Assembly (NCBI RefSeq): GCF_027489515.1
Contig: NZ_JAIXZS010000028.1
Location: 1 to 64,000 of the forward strand
Reading direction: 5' to 3'
Origin: Novosphingobium sp.
GTDB lineage: Bacteria; Pseudomonadota; Alphaproteobacteria; Sphingomonadales; Sphingomonadaceae
DNA length: 64,000 nt
Positions 17,730-25,827 of this stretch are shown here, piece by piece; the stretch's first letter is position 1, and each line of letters opens with the position of its first letter. The notes under the pieces are model-generated. The model ran no database searches. It saw only the letters and a program-made list of their open reading frames with translations, and had not been told where the DNA came from. A program made the position numbers and the translations under genes.

Positions 17730-18334
17730 CGCTCGCTCCCATCTCGCTTCCGCAGCGGCGGGGTGTAATCGGCGGGGAAGATCCGCCAGAACCCATCCTC
17801 ACACTCCGCGCCGACACCAGTCTTTCCCTCGAACATCTCTTCGCGGAGCGTCACCATCGGGCCAGTAAGGGGCCACGGTGATATCTCGTTGACCGAGCTA
17901 TACTCGGCGTCCCAGCCGTTCTGATCGAGCGAGTAAAGGTGTAGGGTCGCGATCGCGCGCTCTAGGGTCTCCGCGACGACAAGCACTCGGCCATCATCAG
18001 GCGTCTCGAATGCAAAGCATGTCATGGGACACTCCGGCAATGCGATCTCGCCGGCTGGTTCAAGATCATCCGGGGCGCTGACAATCCAGCCCTCGCGGTG
18101 CCCCACCCAGCGCGCGATCCCTGGTTGCATCGACTGTGTCAGCTCAGCCAGTTGGGGTGTCAGGGCAAGGTCTGCCTCCGAGAGCTTAGTGATCTCTGCG
18201 GAGACCACGTGGTCTCCGTGCACATGGAAGCTGCGCCAGATCGTGAACAGCAGTGCCGCCTCATCGTGGTTCTCGGCGATGATCGTCACAGGGTCTGGCA
18301 GGAAGGAACTGGTGGCAAGGTAGATGTTGAACAT
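17711..18334 (-). CDS. Hypothetical protein
   Basis: A 207-residue protein from the ATG at 18332-18334, preceded by TTTGAGG. It overlaps the convergent PIN gene by 19 bases. It is mixed alpha/beta, with FNIYLATSSFLPDPVTIIAENHDEAALLF near the start and a C-terminal TPPLRKRDGSERQRTER tail. There is no signal peptide or membrane segment. I do not recognise the family; similar proteins with repeated 'data-handling' strands occur as accessory genes, so no function is proposed. Confidence 0.6.
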   Translation of the reverse strand: MFNIYLATSSFLPDPVTIIAENHDEAALLFTIWRSFHVHGDHVVSAEITKLSEADLALTPQLAELTQSMQPGIARWVGHREGWIVSAPDDLEPAGEIALPECPMTCFAFETPDDGRVLVVAETLERAIATLHLYSLDQNGWDAEYSSVNEISPWPLTGPMVTLREEMFEGKTGVGAECEDGFWRIFPADYTPPLRKRDGSERQRTER

Positions 18335-18492
18335 GAAAGCAAACCTCAAAGCGTTGTCGATGAGGTTGGTCTATCGAGACTGTCGCTTGGCGTCGGGTGG
18401 GAAATGGTCGGCACGGAGCAGAAAGGTGTGCGCGCTGCGACCTCACATCAGTTTCGTTTTGAAACTTATTTCGTTACCCATAGAGGGAGCGC

Positions 18493-19638
18493 TCAAACAG
18501 GGCCGATTCCGTTGGGGAAATGACCATCCGGTCCGGTATCGATCGCCAGATGATAACGCGTCCCCTTCAACTCACCCTCGCGCCGAAGCGCACCCAGTTG
18601 CACGAGCTCGGCCAGATCACGCGTGGCCGTGGCGCTGAGGGCTCCGGTGATAGTCCGGTAGTTCCCGGCACTGAGGCCGCCCTTGAACCCGTCTGGCCCT
18701 TCTGCGAACATGCGAAGCAGAGCTCGCTCCTGGCGGTCGTTCAGTTTTCCCCTCAGACGGTCCAGGAGGCGTGTCTGCGCGATGAGGTAGTGCACGCGGG
18801 CCTGAGTGCGCTCCTGCGCCTCCAGGGCGATCCTGGCGAACCAGGAGAGCCATGCATCGATCCCCATCGTCTGGCTGGCTGCGGCGAGCTCGGCGTAGTA
18901 GTCCTTGCGGTGCCGGTTGATCGTCTCCGCGAGCGCCGTGAGACTTGGTCCTTCGATTGCCTGCGCCAGCGCCTTCTCTGCGACTGCGCGGCCAATGCGG
19001 CCATTGCCATCCTCGAAGGGGTGGATGCTCTCGAACCACAGATGTGCGATCCCGGCGCGCGTGATCGCCGGCAGAGGTGAGCGACCGGCCGGTGCGGTGG
19101 CGTTGAACCACTCGATGAACGCCGTCATCTCCGCTGCGACACGCTCCGATGGCGGTGCTTCGAAATGGACCTTTGGCGCGTAAAGCGCGCCAGAGACGAT
19201 CTGCATCGGCTGAGGATCGATGCGCCAGGCTCCGATGGTGTTCAGGTCACGCTGTCCCCCCATGAGCATCGCATGCCACCGAAACAGCAGGGCGTCGGTC
19301 AACTGGTCTCCGTAAGTGCGCCACACATCGGCCATGAGCTCGGCTGCACCAGCTTCGGCGGCATTTGCGCGGCGGTGGTCCGCCTTGAAGCCCAGATGCT
19401 TCGCCAACGAAGACTGCACGCTTGCCCTGTCGAGGGCCTCATCTTCAATCGCCGAGCTGTCGATGGTCTCTTGCGCGATAAGGTCGATGGTGAGCGCCTG
19501 CTTCTCATCATCAGCCACATGCAGCAGCGCGCCGATGATCACCCCGGAGCCGCGAAGGAAGCGTTCCTCAGAGGACCGCAACGCATCAGCGTGGTAGCTG
19601 AAGCGCGGCCAGTCAGGATGTTCCCAGTTCCAGCGCAT
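18493..19638 (-). CDS. Fic-domain protein (putative AMP transferase)
   Basis: A 381-residue protein with an N-terminal DUF4172-like part and a Fic domain. The catalytic motif HPFEDGNGRIGR is complete (His206 to Arg217), so AMPylation of a target hydroxyl is likely. The N-terminal inhibitory motif of class II Fic proteins, (S/T)xxxE(G/N), appears as SSAIED (residues 61-66), with Glu65 kept but Asp in the last place. A winged-helix-like C-terminus (residues about 300-370) may bind DNA. Targets are unknown. An inverted repeat lies just upstream. Confidence 0.88.
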   Translation of the reverse strand: MRWNWEHPDWPRFSYHADALRSSEERFLRGSGVIIGALLHVADDEKQALTIDLIAQETIDSSAIEDEALDRASVQSSLAKHLGFKADHRRANAAEAGAAELMADVWRTYGDQLTDALLFRWHAMLMGGQRDLNTIGAWRIDPQPMQIVSGALYAPKVHFEAPPSERVAAEMTAFIEWFNATAPAGRSPLPAITRAGIAHLWFESIHPFEDGNGRIGRAVAEKALAQAIEGPSLTALAETINRHRKDYYAELAAASQTMGIDAWLSWFARIALEAQERTQARVHYLIAQTRLLDRLRGKLNDRQERALLRMFAEGPDGFKGGLSAGNYRTITGALSATATRDLAELVQLGALRREGELKGTRYHLAIDTGPDGHFPNGIGPV

Positions 19639-19659
19639 GATCGATACCCAGTGCCTTTA

Positions 19660-19689
19660 TAGATCATGATGTGATGCATTAATGATCTA
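19660..19689 (-). promoter_or_regulatory. Inverted repeat upstream of the Fic gene
   Basis: TAGATCAT (19660-19667) and ATGATCTA (19682-19689) form an 8-bp inverted repeat, 22 bases before the Fic start. On the minus strand a TATAAA-like -10 lies within or next to it. It looks like an operator overlapping the promoter, perhaps for the Fic protein itself. Confidence 0.45.
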
Positions 19690-19857
19690 AAAGCGACTCG
19701 TTTATCAATCACGATCAGCTGGCTGAGGTGCTGCGGGAACGTGGAGGTGAAACGCAGACCACATCGCAAGCGCAGAGACCCGCTGCCTCCGACCGACCTG
19801 CCGCACCGTGCCGCAAGATGGGCGCGTGGAGCTTAACAGAGGGAAGATGGAAGTCAT

Positions 19858-19932
19858 AGGATTGGCAGAGCACCGTCACCCGGATGCTGCCGATCCGCCG
19901 GGGTTTTGGATTTCACGGGACATGGCGATAGC
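19858..19932 (+). repeat. Copper-cassette flanking repeat, left copy
   Basis: A segment of about 75 bases that recurs at 29872-29947 in the same orientation. It includes a 38-bp identical core (19877-19914) and a second identical 13-mer (19920-19932). Both copies can encode PDAADPPGFWIS in the same frame, so they may be duplicated gene fragments. They bracket the copper genes. Confidence 0.7.
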
Positions 19933-20001
19933 AGCGATGCGAGACCAAAGCGAAGTCCCTGAAGGCGGTGCAGCCTAGATACGCTCAGTCGCCTCGGGCG
20001 A

Positions 20002-20868
20002 TCAGGACACCAAGGGATCGAGATGGCCAAGCCATGCGACGCTGGCCAACAGCGCGGTCGCACATCCGAACTCGGCCGATATGGTCAGCGTCAATCTGGG
20101 CCAGATGTCCTTGTCAGCCGGTGCCGGCAGTTCCGGCACGAGAAAGAAGCGGTTGATCGCCGCGAGGACGAGCATCGCGCCAAACAGTCCGAGTTTGATG
20201 ACCAGCATGCGTCCGTAGGGAGTGGCCGCGAGCGCGAACCACTGCGTTTGGGGCTTAACGAACAGCAGGTTCGCCAGACCAGTCGCGACGAGCACGACAA
20301 CCAGTAAGGTGCCAATGTCAGCGAAGCGGGCCAGCACTGCTGGCAACACTGCTCGGTGCCTTCCCGTCGCCAGCAAGACCGCAAACAGCGCAAGCGCGCC
20401 GAACCACACCGATGCAGCAGCAAGATGGACCATATCGACGACGAGGCGGAATGTCCCAGTCATGCCCTCGCCCGATGCTGCATGCCCTGACCAAGCGAGC
20501 GAAGCCAGAGCTGCACCGGCTGGAAGGACAAGCCAGCGCCTGTCGACGGCTGGCAGGGCGACAACGATCAGCGCAGCGACTAGGAAGACCAGCCGTCCGA
20601 TGAAGGCCCAGCCCAAGGTTGAACCCTTGGCGAGATCGAGAATGAGACCGGAATCCACCTCACCGAGGCTTGTGCCGGCCATGTCCGCGACGAGAACCCA
20701 GAAGCCCAGGAGCGCGAGGGGAGCGGCCGCCATTGCAATGACCAGCATGGCCAGCCGTAGCTCCTTCAGCACACCCGGCATCCCCAGAAGCACCGCGGCC
20801 GTCGGCACTCCGAATAGCACTCCGAGATCGAGGTAAAGTGCCCAGCGGGTGAGTTCGACCAGTGGCAC
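20002..20868 (-). CDS. copD: CopD-family copper resistance membrane protein
   Basis: A 288-residue inner-membrane protein with about eight hydrophobic helices, of the CopD/PcoD family thought to move copper across the inner membrane together with CopC. His and Met residues lie near helix ends (LAWSGHAASGEGMTG, VDMVHLAAASVWFGAL, the family's WFGAL segment). The GTG start at 20868 shares a base with the copC stop, so copC-copD are coupled. The C-terminus ends at the left cassette repeat. Confidence 0.88.
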   Translation of the reverse strand: MPLVELTRWALYLDLGVLFGVPTAAVLLGMPGVLKELRLAMLVIAMAAAPLALLGFWVLVADMAGTSLGEVDSGLILDLAKGSTLGWAFIGRLVFLVAALIVVALPAVDRRWLVLPAGAALASLAWSGHAASGEGMTGTFRLVVDMVHLAAASVWFGALALFAVLLATGRHRAVLPAVLARFADIGTLLVVVLVATGLANLLFVKPQTQWFALAATPYGRMLVIKLGLFGAMLVLAAINRFFLVPELPAPADKDIWPRLTLTISAEFGCATALLASVAWLGHLDPLVS

Positions 20869-21257
20869 TACTTTACCGTGAAGCTGACCTTGCCCGAGAC
20901 GCGGTGGGTGTCAGTTCCGACAACATGCCAGTTCACATCATAGCTTCCCGCCGGAAGCGCGCGTGCAAGAGTGGCCACGAGGGTTTTCTGATCTGCACCA
21001 GCCGCGACCTTTACGCCGCCAATCTTCATGGCGGGGTGATGACCTTCCATGCCCGGCATGCCGGTCATCACGATCTCCATCCCAGACATTTGCGGCAGGA
21101 AGGTCTCGTTGAAGGTCAGGGTCACCGTCTTGACGTTGCTGGCTGTCGTGGTTGCTCCAGGCGTTGCGGAGACCAGCGCGGGATGGGCAAGTGCTGGCAG
21201 TGCTGAAGCGAGACCAAGCGCTGTCGCAGCTACTACCAAAGCGCGAAAAACCTTCAT
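20868..21257 (-). CDS. copC: Periplasmic copper-binding protein CopC
   Basis: A 129-residue secreted beta-sandwich copper carrier. A signal peptide ends at PALA before HPALVSATP, so mature His1 (His25) would be the N-terminal Cu(II) ligand, with His118 in DTHRVSG as the other conserved ligand. A Met-rich loop (MSGMEIVMTGMPGMEGHH) supplies a Cu(I) site. Start at the ATG 21255-21257 with AAGGAG seven bases upstream. Its promoter matches the ECF-type motif shared with the divergent sigma operon. Confidence 0.93.
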   Translation of the reverse strand: MKVFRALVVAATALGLASALPALAHPALVSATPGATTTASNVKTVTLTFNETFLPQMSGMEIVMTGMPGMEGHHPAMKIGGVKVAAGADQKTLVATLARALPAGSYDVNWHVVGTDTHRVSGKVSFTVK

Positions 21258-21287
21258 TGCATGCTCCTTGATGGGGTCCGTATCAGT

Positions 21288-21314
21288 GTTACGCGCAAGC
21301 AAACTGCATCCCTC
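21288..21314 (-). promoter_or_regulatory. Putative ECF promoter of copC-copD
   Basis: On the minus strand GAGGG (21310-21314), 16 bases, then CGTAAC (21288-21293). Transcription would begin about 24 bases before the copC ATG. The elements match, at the same spacing, those before the sigma operon, copA and the Met/His-rich gene. Confidence 0.55.
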
Positions 21315-21334
21315 GCGAACGGCGGAATTTTTTC

Positions 21335-21361
21335 GAGGGATCGGCGAAAGGCACGCGTATC
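21335..21361 (+). promoter_or_regulatory. Putative ECF promoter of the anti-sigma/sensor/sigma operon
   Basis: GAGGG (21335-21339), 16 bases, CGTATC (21356-21361). The expected start point near 21368 leaves about 23 bases of leader before the ATG at 21391, with CAGGA as Shine-Dalgarno. This would make the sigma operon autoregulated. Confidence 0.6.
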
Positions 21362-21390
21362 GATGAATGGAACTTCAGGACCACAATGCC

Positions 21391-21663
21391 ATGGATGATC
21401 TCGACACCCTTCTCGCCAGCATGAGGAACCTGCCCGTCGATCCGCGGCTCGGGGAGATCGACAATGCGGTCATCGCTGGTATCGCCAGTCGCCATCAGGC
21501 CCGCGTGGAGATGCGCGCCATGGCGCTCGTCGCAATCGTCTCGCTGAGTGTCGGGGTGCTGGGGTCGATCGTGCCAGCTGAACCTGTGCGGGCCGCGACG
21601 GTGTTCCCGCTGGGCGCTCCGGCTGCACTGGCTCCGTCGTCGCTCTTGGGGGGCGGCGAATGA
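21391..21663 (+). CDS. CnrY-like membrane anti-sigma factor
   Basis: A 90-residue single-pass protein, from the ATG at 21391 (MDDLDTLLASMRNLPVDPRL). A soluble N-terminal part of about 40 residues, rich in acidic and Leu residues, would hold the sigma factor; it is followed by one transmembrane helix (MALVAIVSLSVGVLGSIV) and a short periplasmic tail. An upstream in-frame ATG at 21367 is possible, but the predicted promoter and CAGGA favour 21391. Size, topology and its place before a CnrX-like sensor and an ECF sigma match CnrY of the Cupriavidus metallidurans cnrYXH operon; sequence similarity is weak. Confidence 0.7.
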   Translation: MDDLDTLLASMRNLPVDPRLGEIDNAVIAGIASRHQARVEMRAMALVAIVSLSVGVLGSIVPAEPVRAATVFPLGAPAALAPSSLLGGGE

Positions 21664-22100
21664 ACGAGCGCATCCGCTTCGCCCTGATCATTCTCGCCGC
21701 CTTCGGATCGGCCATCGGCGGCGTTCTGATCGGCAGGGCGTGGATCGTTCCCAACACACCCGTCGAGACCGAATTGCACCAACTGCTCCACGCCGACCTC
21801 CGGCTCGATCCCGATCAGGAACGCGAGATCGAGGCAATCGAACAGCAGTATGCGCAGCGCCGCAAGGGGCTTGAGCAGGAACTGAGATCAGACAATGCCA
21901 AGCTCGCCGCGGCCATCGAGGCCGAGCACGGTTACGGCCCCCAAGTGGCCGCCGCAGTCGATGCATCGCACATGGCGATGGGCGAGCTTCAGAAAGTGAC
22001 CCTTGAACACATCTTCGCCATGCGCAGCGTTCTGCGTCCCGATCAGGCGGAGCGCTTCGACGCATCGGTCGTGAGGGCGCTGACAGCCAAGCAGCACTGA
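21660..22100 (+). CDS. CnrX-like periplasmic metal sensor
   Basis: A 146-residue protein anchored by an N-terminal helix (residues about 8-28) with a helical periplasmic domain of the heavy-metal-resistance (CnrX/ZraP) superfamily. His40 and His44 (ELHQLLH), Glu61, His117 and Met121 (EHIFAM) have exactly the spacing of the metal ligands reported, as I recall, for CnrX (His42, His46, Glu63, His119, Met123). It should sense a divalent metal in the periplasm and release the sigma factor through the anti-sigma partner. The ATG overlaps the previous stop, and its own stop overlaps the sigma gene. Confidence 0.82.
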   Translation: MNERIRFALIILAAFGSAIGGVLIGRAWIVPNTPVETELHQLLHADLRLDPDQEREIEAIEQQYAQRRKGLEQELRSDNAKLAAAIEAEHGYGPQVAAAVDASHMAMGELQKVTLEHIFAMRSVLRPDQAERFDASVVRALTAKQH

Positions 22101-22660
22101 TGTCTGAGCTCGCCGCCTCCACGGACGGCGAATTGGCCGCACTGGCGCTGGCCGGGCAGCAGGCGGCTTATCGCGTGCTGATGGACCGGCACCGTGCTGC
22201 CGCCTTCCGGCTTGCGCGCCACCATTGCGGCAATGAGGACGCTGCACTTGATGTGACGCAGCAGAGCTTCATCGCAGCCTTTGCGGCGCTTGGCCGTTTC
22301 GATCCGTCGCGCTCTTTTGCGCACTGGCTGGCGCGGATCGTGATCAACAAGAGCCACGACTGGGCGCGGCGGCGTAGAGTGAGACAGTTCCTGACCTTCG
22401 CGCTGCCACTCGAAGACGCCCGTGACGTGGCCGAAGCGTCACCGGACGCAGAAACGCAGACGGCTGACCGGCAGGAACTGGACCGGGTCATGGCGGCAAT
22501 CGCGACGTTACCTGCTCGCCTCAAGGAAGTGCTGGTGCTGCGAACGATCGAGGGACTGAGCCAGAGCGAGACGGCCAGTATCCTTGGCACCAGCGAGAAG
22601 GCCATCGAAACCCGCCTCTACCGCGCCCGCGCAAAGCTGACGGACATTCTGAGGGCTTGA
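22100..22660 (+). CDS. ECF sigma factor (CnrH-like)
   Basis: A 186-residue extracytoplasmic-function sigma-70 factor. Region 2 is seen around residues 22-92 (AYRVLMDRHRAAAFRLARHH, then DVTQQSFIAAFAALGRFDPSR and the FAHWLARIVINKSHDWARRR segment), region 4 around 128-180 (LPARLKEVLVLRTIEGLSQSETASILGTSEKAIETRLYRARAKL). The ATG overlaps the sensor gene by one base. Its likely targets are the four promoters with (G/A)AGG(G/T)-N16-CGTA(T/A)C nearby. One of those lies across its own last codons and drives copA. Confidence 0.92.
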   Translation: MSELAASTDGELAALALAGQQAAYRVLMDRHRAAAFRLARHHCGNEDAALDVTQQSFIAAFAALGRFDPSRSFAHWLARIVINKSHDWARRRRVRQFLTFALPLEDARDVAEASPDAETQTADRQELDRVMAAIATLPARLKEVLVLRTIEGLSQSETASILGTSEKAIETRLYRARAKLTDILRA

Positions 22661-22677
22661 GCGCCGGCGCGCGTATC
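22651..22677 (+). promoter_or_regulatory. Putative ECF promoter of copA-copB
   Basis: GAGGG (22651-22655), 16 bases, CGTATC (22672-22677), overlapping the stop of the sigma gene. Transcription from about 22684 would give a 30-base leader to the ATG at 22714. The elements and spacing match those at 21335-21361. Confidence 0.55.
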
Positions 22678-22713
22678 CGATTCCAAATGGCTTCACGCGT
22701 GGGCACCGCATTC

Positions 22714-24408
22714 ATGAAATATCCCGACCTTACTCGCCGCCGCATTCTGCAAGGCGCAAGCCTTGGTGCGAGCGCACTGCTGCTCGATCCGTGGCTCCCG
22801 GCCTGGGCGCAGCCGGTCTCCGCTGGGCTGCCGACATTGTTCGGCGAAGACATCCGCCTGCGCGTCGCGCGCGATACGTTGATGGTCGAAGGCAGGCCCT
22901 CGCGGGTCATTAGCATCAACGGCACAGTTCCGGCTCCGCTCCTCCGTCTCAGGCAAGGCCAGAAGCTGTGTCTCACCGTCGAGAACGCGCTCGATGAGGA
23001 TACCTCGCTCCACTGGCATGGACTGATCGTGCCGTTCCAGATGGACGGTGTGCCCGGCGTGTCGTTTCCGGGGATCAAGCCTCATTCCACCTTCACTTAT
23101 GAGTTCCCGATCGAGCAGGCCGGCACCTACTGGTATCACAGCCATTCGGGGTTTCAGGAGTGGATGGGACAGTATGGTCCCATCGTGATCGATCCGGCTG
23201 GTGTAGACCCTGCACCATATGACCGCGACCACGTGATCTTGCTGTCGGATCACAGCTTCGTTCACCCGGCGAAGATCCTGCGGAATCTCAAGGTCGAGCC
23301 GGGCTACTACAACTTTCAGCGCCAGACACTTGCCGGGATGCTCGCAGGCAAGGACCAGCCGCTCGCCAGCCGAGCTGAATGGGGAAAGATGCGCATGGAC
23401 CCGACCGACATCTCCGATGTGACCGGCGTCGTGCTCAACTATCTGGTGAACGGGCACGACCCCAAGGCCAACTGGACCGCGCTGTTCGCACCGGGCGAAC
23501 GCGTGAAGCTGCGCTTCATCAACGGCTCGGCCATGACGGCCTTCAACGTCCGCATCCCCGGCCTCACCATGAGCGTTGTCGCAGCAGATGGTCAGGATGT
23601 GCGCCCGATTGCGGTGGACGAGTTCCAGTTCTCACCCGGCGAGACCTATGATGTGATCGTCACGCCCAGCGAGGACAGGGCCTTCACCATCGTGGGCGAG
23701 ACCGTCGACCGTTCGGGGATGGCCCTCGCGACATTGGCGCCGCGTGCCGGCATGCGCGCAGCGGTGCCGCCACGACGCAAGCGCCCTGTCCTGACGATGA
23801 AGGACATGGGGATGGACATGGAAGGCATGGACATGTCTGGCATGTCCATGCGCGATGGCACCTTGGCCCCCCAAGTGAAGCTTGGCCCCGGCGTTGACAT
23901 GATCAATCCGATGCCGATGGACCGCACCGGCGATCCCGGCATCGGGCTCGATGCAGCCTATGTCGGCGCGGATAACAAGGTGCTGGTTTATAAGGATCTC
24001 GTCGCGCGCGAAGCCAACCCCGACCTGCGCGCGGCTGAGCGCGAGATCGAAGTGCATCTCACTGGCTCGATGGACCGCTACATGTGGTCGATGGACGGCA
24101 AGACAATGTCCGAAGCGCACGAGCCGATCCCGATGCGCGCGGGCGAGCGCGTGCGGGTGACGCTCATCAACGACACCATGATGGCCCACCCGATCCACCT
24201 GCACGGACATTTCTTCGAGCTGGTGACAGGCCATGGCGCGCACAGCCCGCGCAAGCATACGGTGAATGTGCTGCCCGGCGGCAAGGTCAGCTGGGATGTG
24301 ACAGCCATCGGCGGGGACTGGGCGTTCCACTGCCATATGTTCCTGCACATGGCGATGGGGATGATGCGCGTGGTTCAGGTCCGCCCGGTTCCCGGAGAAC
24401 CCGCATGA
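22714..24408 (+). CDS. copA: Multicopper oxidase CopA (PcoA-type)
   Basis: A 564-residue periplasmic copper oxidase, exported by Tat (twin-arginine LTRRRILQGASLGASALLL at the N-terminus, cleavage near AWAQ). All four copper motifs are present: LHWHG, WYHSHSGFQ, HPIHLHGH and the C-terminal HCHMFLHMAMGM with the type 1 ligands. A Met-rich insert (MKDMGMDMEGMDMSGMSM) is typical of copper-resistance oxidases. It oxidises Cu(I) to Cu(II) and binds copper. I chose the ATG at 22714; alternatives are 22687 (ATG) and 22657 (TTG). copB overlaps its stop. Confidence 0.93.
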   Translation: MKYPDLTRRRILQGASLGASALLLDPWLPAWAQPVSAGLPTLFGEDIRLRVARDTLMVEGRPSRVISINGTVPAPLLRLRQGQKLCLTVENALDEDTSLHWHGLIVPFQMDGVPGVSFPGIKPHSTFTYEFPIEQAGTYWYHSHSGFQEWMGQYGPIVIDPAGVDPAPYDRDHVILLSDHSFVHPAKILRNLKVEPGYYNFQRQTLAGMLAGKDQPLASRAEWGKMRMDPTDISDVTGVVLNYLVNGHDPKANWTALFAPGERVKLRFINGSAMTAFNVRIPGLTMSVVAADGQDVRPIAVDEFQFSPGETYDVIVTPSEDRAFTIVGETVDRSGMALATLAPRAGMRAAVPPRRKRPVLTMKDMGMDMEGMDMSGMSMRDGTLAPQVKLGPGVDMINPMPMDRTGDPGIGLDAAYVGADNKVLVYKDLVAREANPDLRAAEREIEVHLTGSMDRYMWSMDGKTMSEAHEPIPMRAGERVRVTLINDTMMAHPIHLHGHFFELVTGHGAHSPRKHTVNVLPGGKVSWDVTAIGGDWAFHCHMFLHMAMGMMRVVQVRPVPGEPA

Positions 24409-25364
24409 GACCGGCGAGCATGTCGATGGCCATCACAGCGGGACTGCTCGTATCTGCGCAGCCTGTGCTTGCACAACCCGCAGACCCGCACGCAGGCCAC
24501 CATATGCATGGGATGGCCATGCCTGCTCCTGCAAGCAGCAAGCAACTATCAAACGAGTCCGCGACTCAGCAGGCCGATCCCGGCACGCAGACAACTGCTG
24601 AAACCGAACTGACGGGGACCGACCAGCCGCCAGGGAGCGCAGAGTCGCCGCCCGCGGTGCATGACAATCCTGCCGCGCGCTACTGGGATCCAGCCGCGAT
24701 GGCCGCAGCCGCCGCTGCGGAAATGCATTCGCCGACCCCAGTGTATTCGAAACTCATTGTGGATGCGGCCGAACTGCGCATTCGTGAGGGCCGCGATGGC
24801 TATCGCTGGGAAGGCGAGTTCTGGGCAGGCAACGTCGACAGGTTCGTCGTCAAGACGCGCGGCGAGGGAACGCGCGGCGAGGGGCTTGAATCCGGCGAGG
24901 TTCAGGCGCTCTACGCCAAGGCGCTTGATCCATGGTGGAACCTGCAAGTGGGTGTCCGGCAAGACATCGGCCCACAGCCGCGCCGCACCTGGGCTACCGT
25001 GGGCCTCGATGGCCGGGCGCGCTACCAGTTCGACGTGCAGACAGCGCTCTTCCTTTCCGACAAAGGCCAGCTCGCCGCGCGGCTCGAAGGTTCCTACGAC
25101 CTCAGGATCACGCAGCGCCTCGTGTTCCAGCCCCGCGCCGAACTGGAGCTGTCAGCGCAGGACATGCCGGCCGAGAGGATCGGGGCCGGCCTTTCGACCG
25201 CGGAGCTCGACTTGCGTCTGCGCTACGATGTGCGGCGCGAGTTTTCGCCCTACATCGGGATCAACTGGACCTGGGCAGCTGGGAAGACTGCGCAATACGC
25301 TCGCGCCGATGGCAGGGACCCGGTGGAACGCAGTGTGATCGCGGGTATTCGTTTCTGGTTTTGA
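24405..25364 (+). CDS. copB: Outer-membrane copper resistance protein CopB
   Basis: A 319-residue protein with a signal peptide (SMAITAGLLVSAQPVLAQ), a His/Met-rich N-terminus (DPHAGHHMHGMAMP), a low-complexity linker, and the CopB/PcoB beta-barrel ending in a Phe (IAGIRFWF). Characteristic blocks are LIVDAAELRIREGRDGYRWEGEFWAG and PYIGINWTWAAGKTA. It probably handles copper at the outer membrane. The ATG overlaps the copA stop (ATGA), so it is translated with copA. Confidence 0.92.
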   Translation: MRPASMSMAITAGLLVSAQPVLAQPADPHAGHHMHGMAMPAPASSKQLSNESATQQADPGTQTTAETELTGTDQPPGSAESPPAVHDNPAARYWDPAAMAAAAAAEMHSPTPVYSKLIVDAAELRIREGRDGYRWEGEFWAGNVDRFVVKTRGEGTRGEGLESGEVQALYAKALDPWWNLQVGVRQDIGPQPRRTWATVGLDGRARYQFDVQTALFLSDKGQLAARLEGSYDLRITQRLVFQPRAELELSAQDMPAERIGAGLSTAELDLRLRYDVRREFSPYIGINWTWAAGKTAQYARADGRDPVERSVIAGIRFWF

Positions 25365-25372
25365 TCCATTTC

Positions 25373-25399
25373 AAGGTGCATCGCTCGCGCACGCGTATC
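25373..25399 (+). promoter_or_regulatory. Putative ECF promoter of the Met/His-rich gene
   Basis: AAGGT (25373-25377), 16 bases, CGTATC (25394-25399). It shares the 11-mer GCACGCGTATC with the promoter of the sigma operon. The predicted start leaves about 27 bases to the ATG at 25433, with GGAGG as Shine-Dalgarno. Confidence 0.5.
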
Positions 25400-25432
25400 C
25401 CCATTGAAGGCTCTCTTCCGATGGAGGTGTAT

Positions 25433-25768
25433 ATGAAGAAACTTTTCCTGATCGCAGCAACGGCGATGCTGCTCGGAGGTGCCGGGTCCGTGTCGGCAAA
25501 GCCCATGCATCATCACGGTGTTCCGGCAAAATCTCATCCCATGCACGCAAGGCATCACGCCAAGGGCTGTCATGGGCACATGATGCACCGCGCGCATGGA
25601 AAGGCCGGGATGTGCAGCATGTCCGGCATGCAGGGCATGGGCGGCAAGGGCAACGCTGGTCATGGCGATGGTCAAGGCATGCGGGGCAGCTCACACATGA
25701 TGGGAGGTGACCATCCGGCAGGCGGGGGCATGACCATGCCCAACCCAGCGCCGTCACCCAAACACTGA
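25433..25768 (+). CDS. Secreted Met/His-rich copper-binding protein
   Basis: A 111-residue protein with a clear signal peptide (KKLFLIAATAMLLGGAGSVSA) and a mature part dominated by His, Met and Gly: PMHHHG, HARHHAKGCHGHMMHRAHG, CSMSGMQGMGG and SHMMGG. It is likely a periplasmic copper buffer or chaperone. I recognise no domain; comparable small Met/His-rich proteins occur in sphingomonad copper clusters. It has its own predicted ECF promoter, so it may be expressed apart from copAB. Confidence 0.72.
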   Translation: MKKLFLIAATAMLLGGAGSVSAKPMHHHGVPAKSHPMHARHHAKGCHGHMMHRAHGKAGMCSMSGMQGMGGKGNAGHGDGQGMRGSSHMMGGDHPAGGGMTMPNPAPSPKH

Positions 25769-25827
25769 TCCGCATAGATGGGGCAGCCGGTTCAGACCAG
25801 CTGCATCCCTCCTCTACGGGGGCTAGG

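Larger units (their letters stand above)
19639..20001. other. Boundary between Fic gene and copper cassette
   Basis: A 363-base stretch holding the Fic promoter/operator, an open frame without a good start (about 19711-19859, ending in TAG) that may be a gene remnant, and the left copy of a repeat that recurs at the other end of the copper cassette. No intact gene was seen. Confidence 0.45.
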
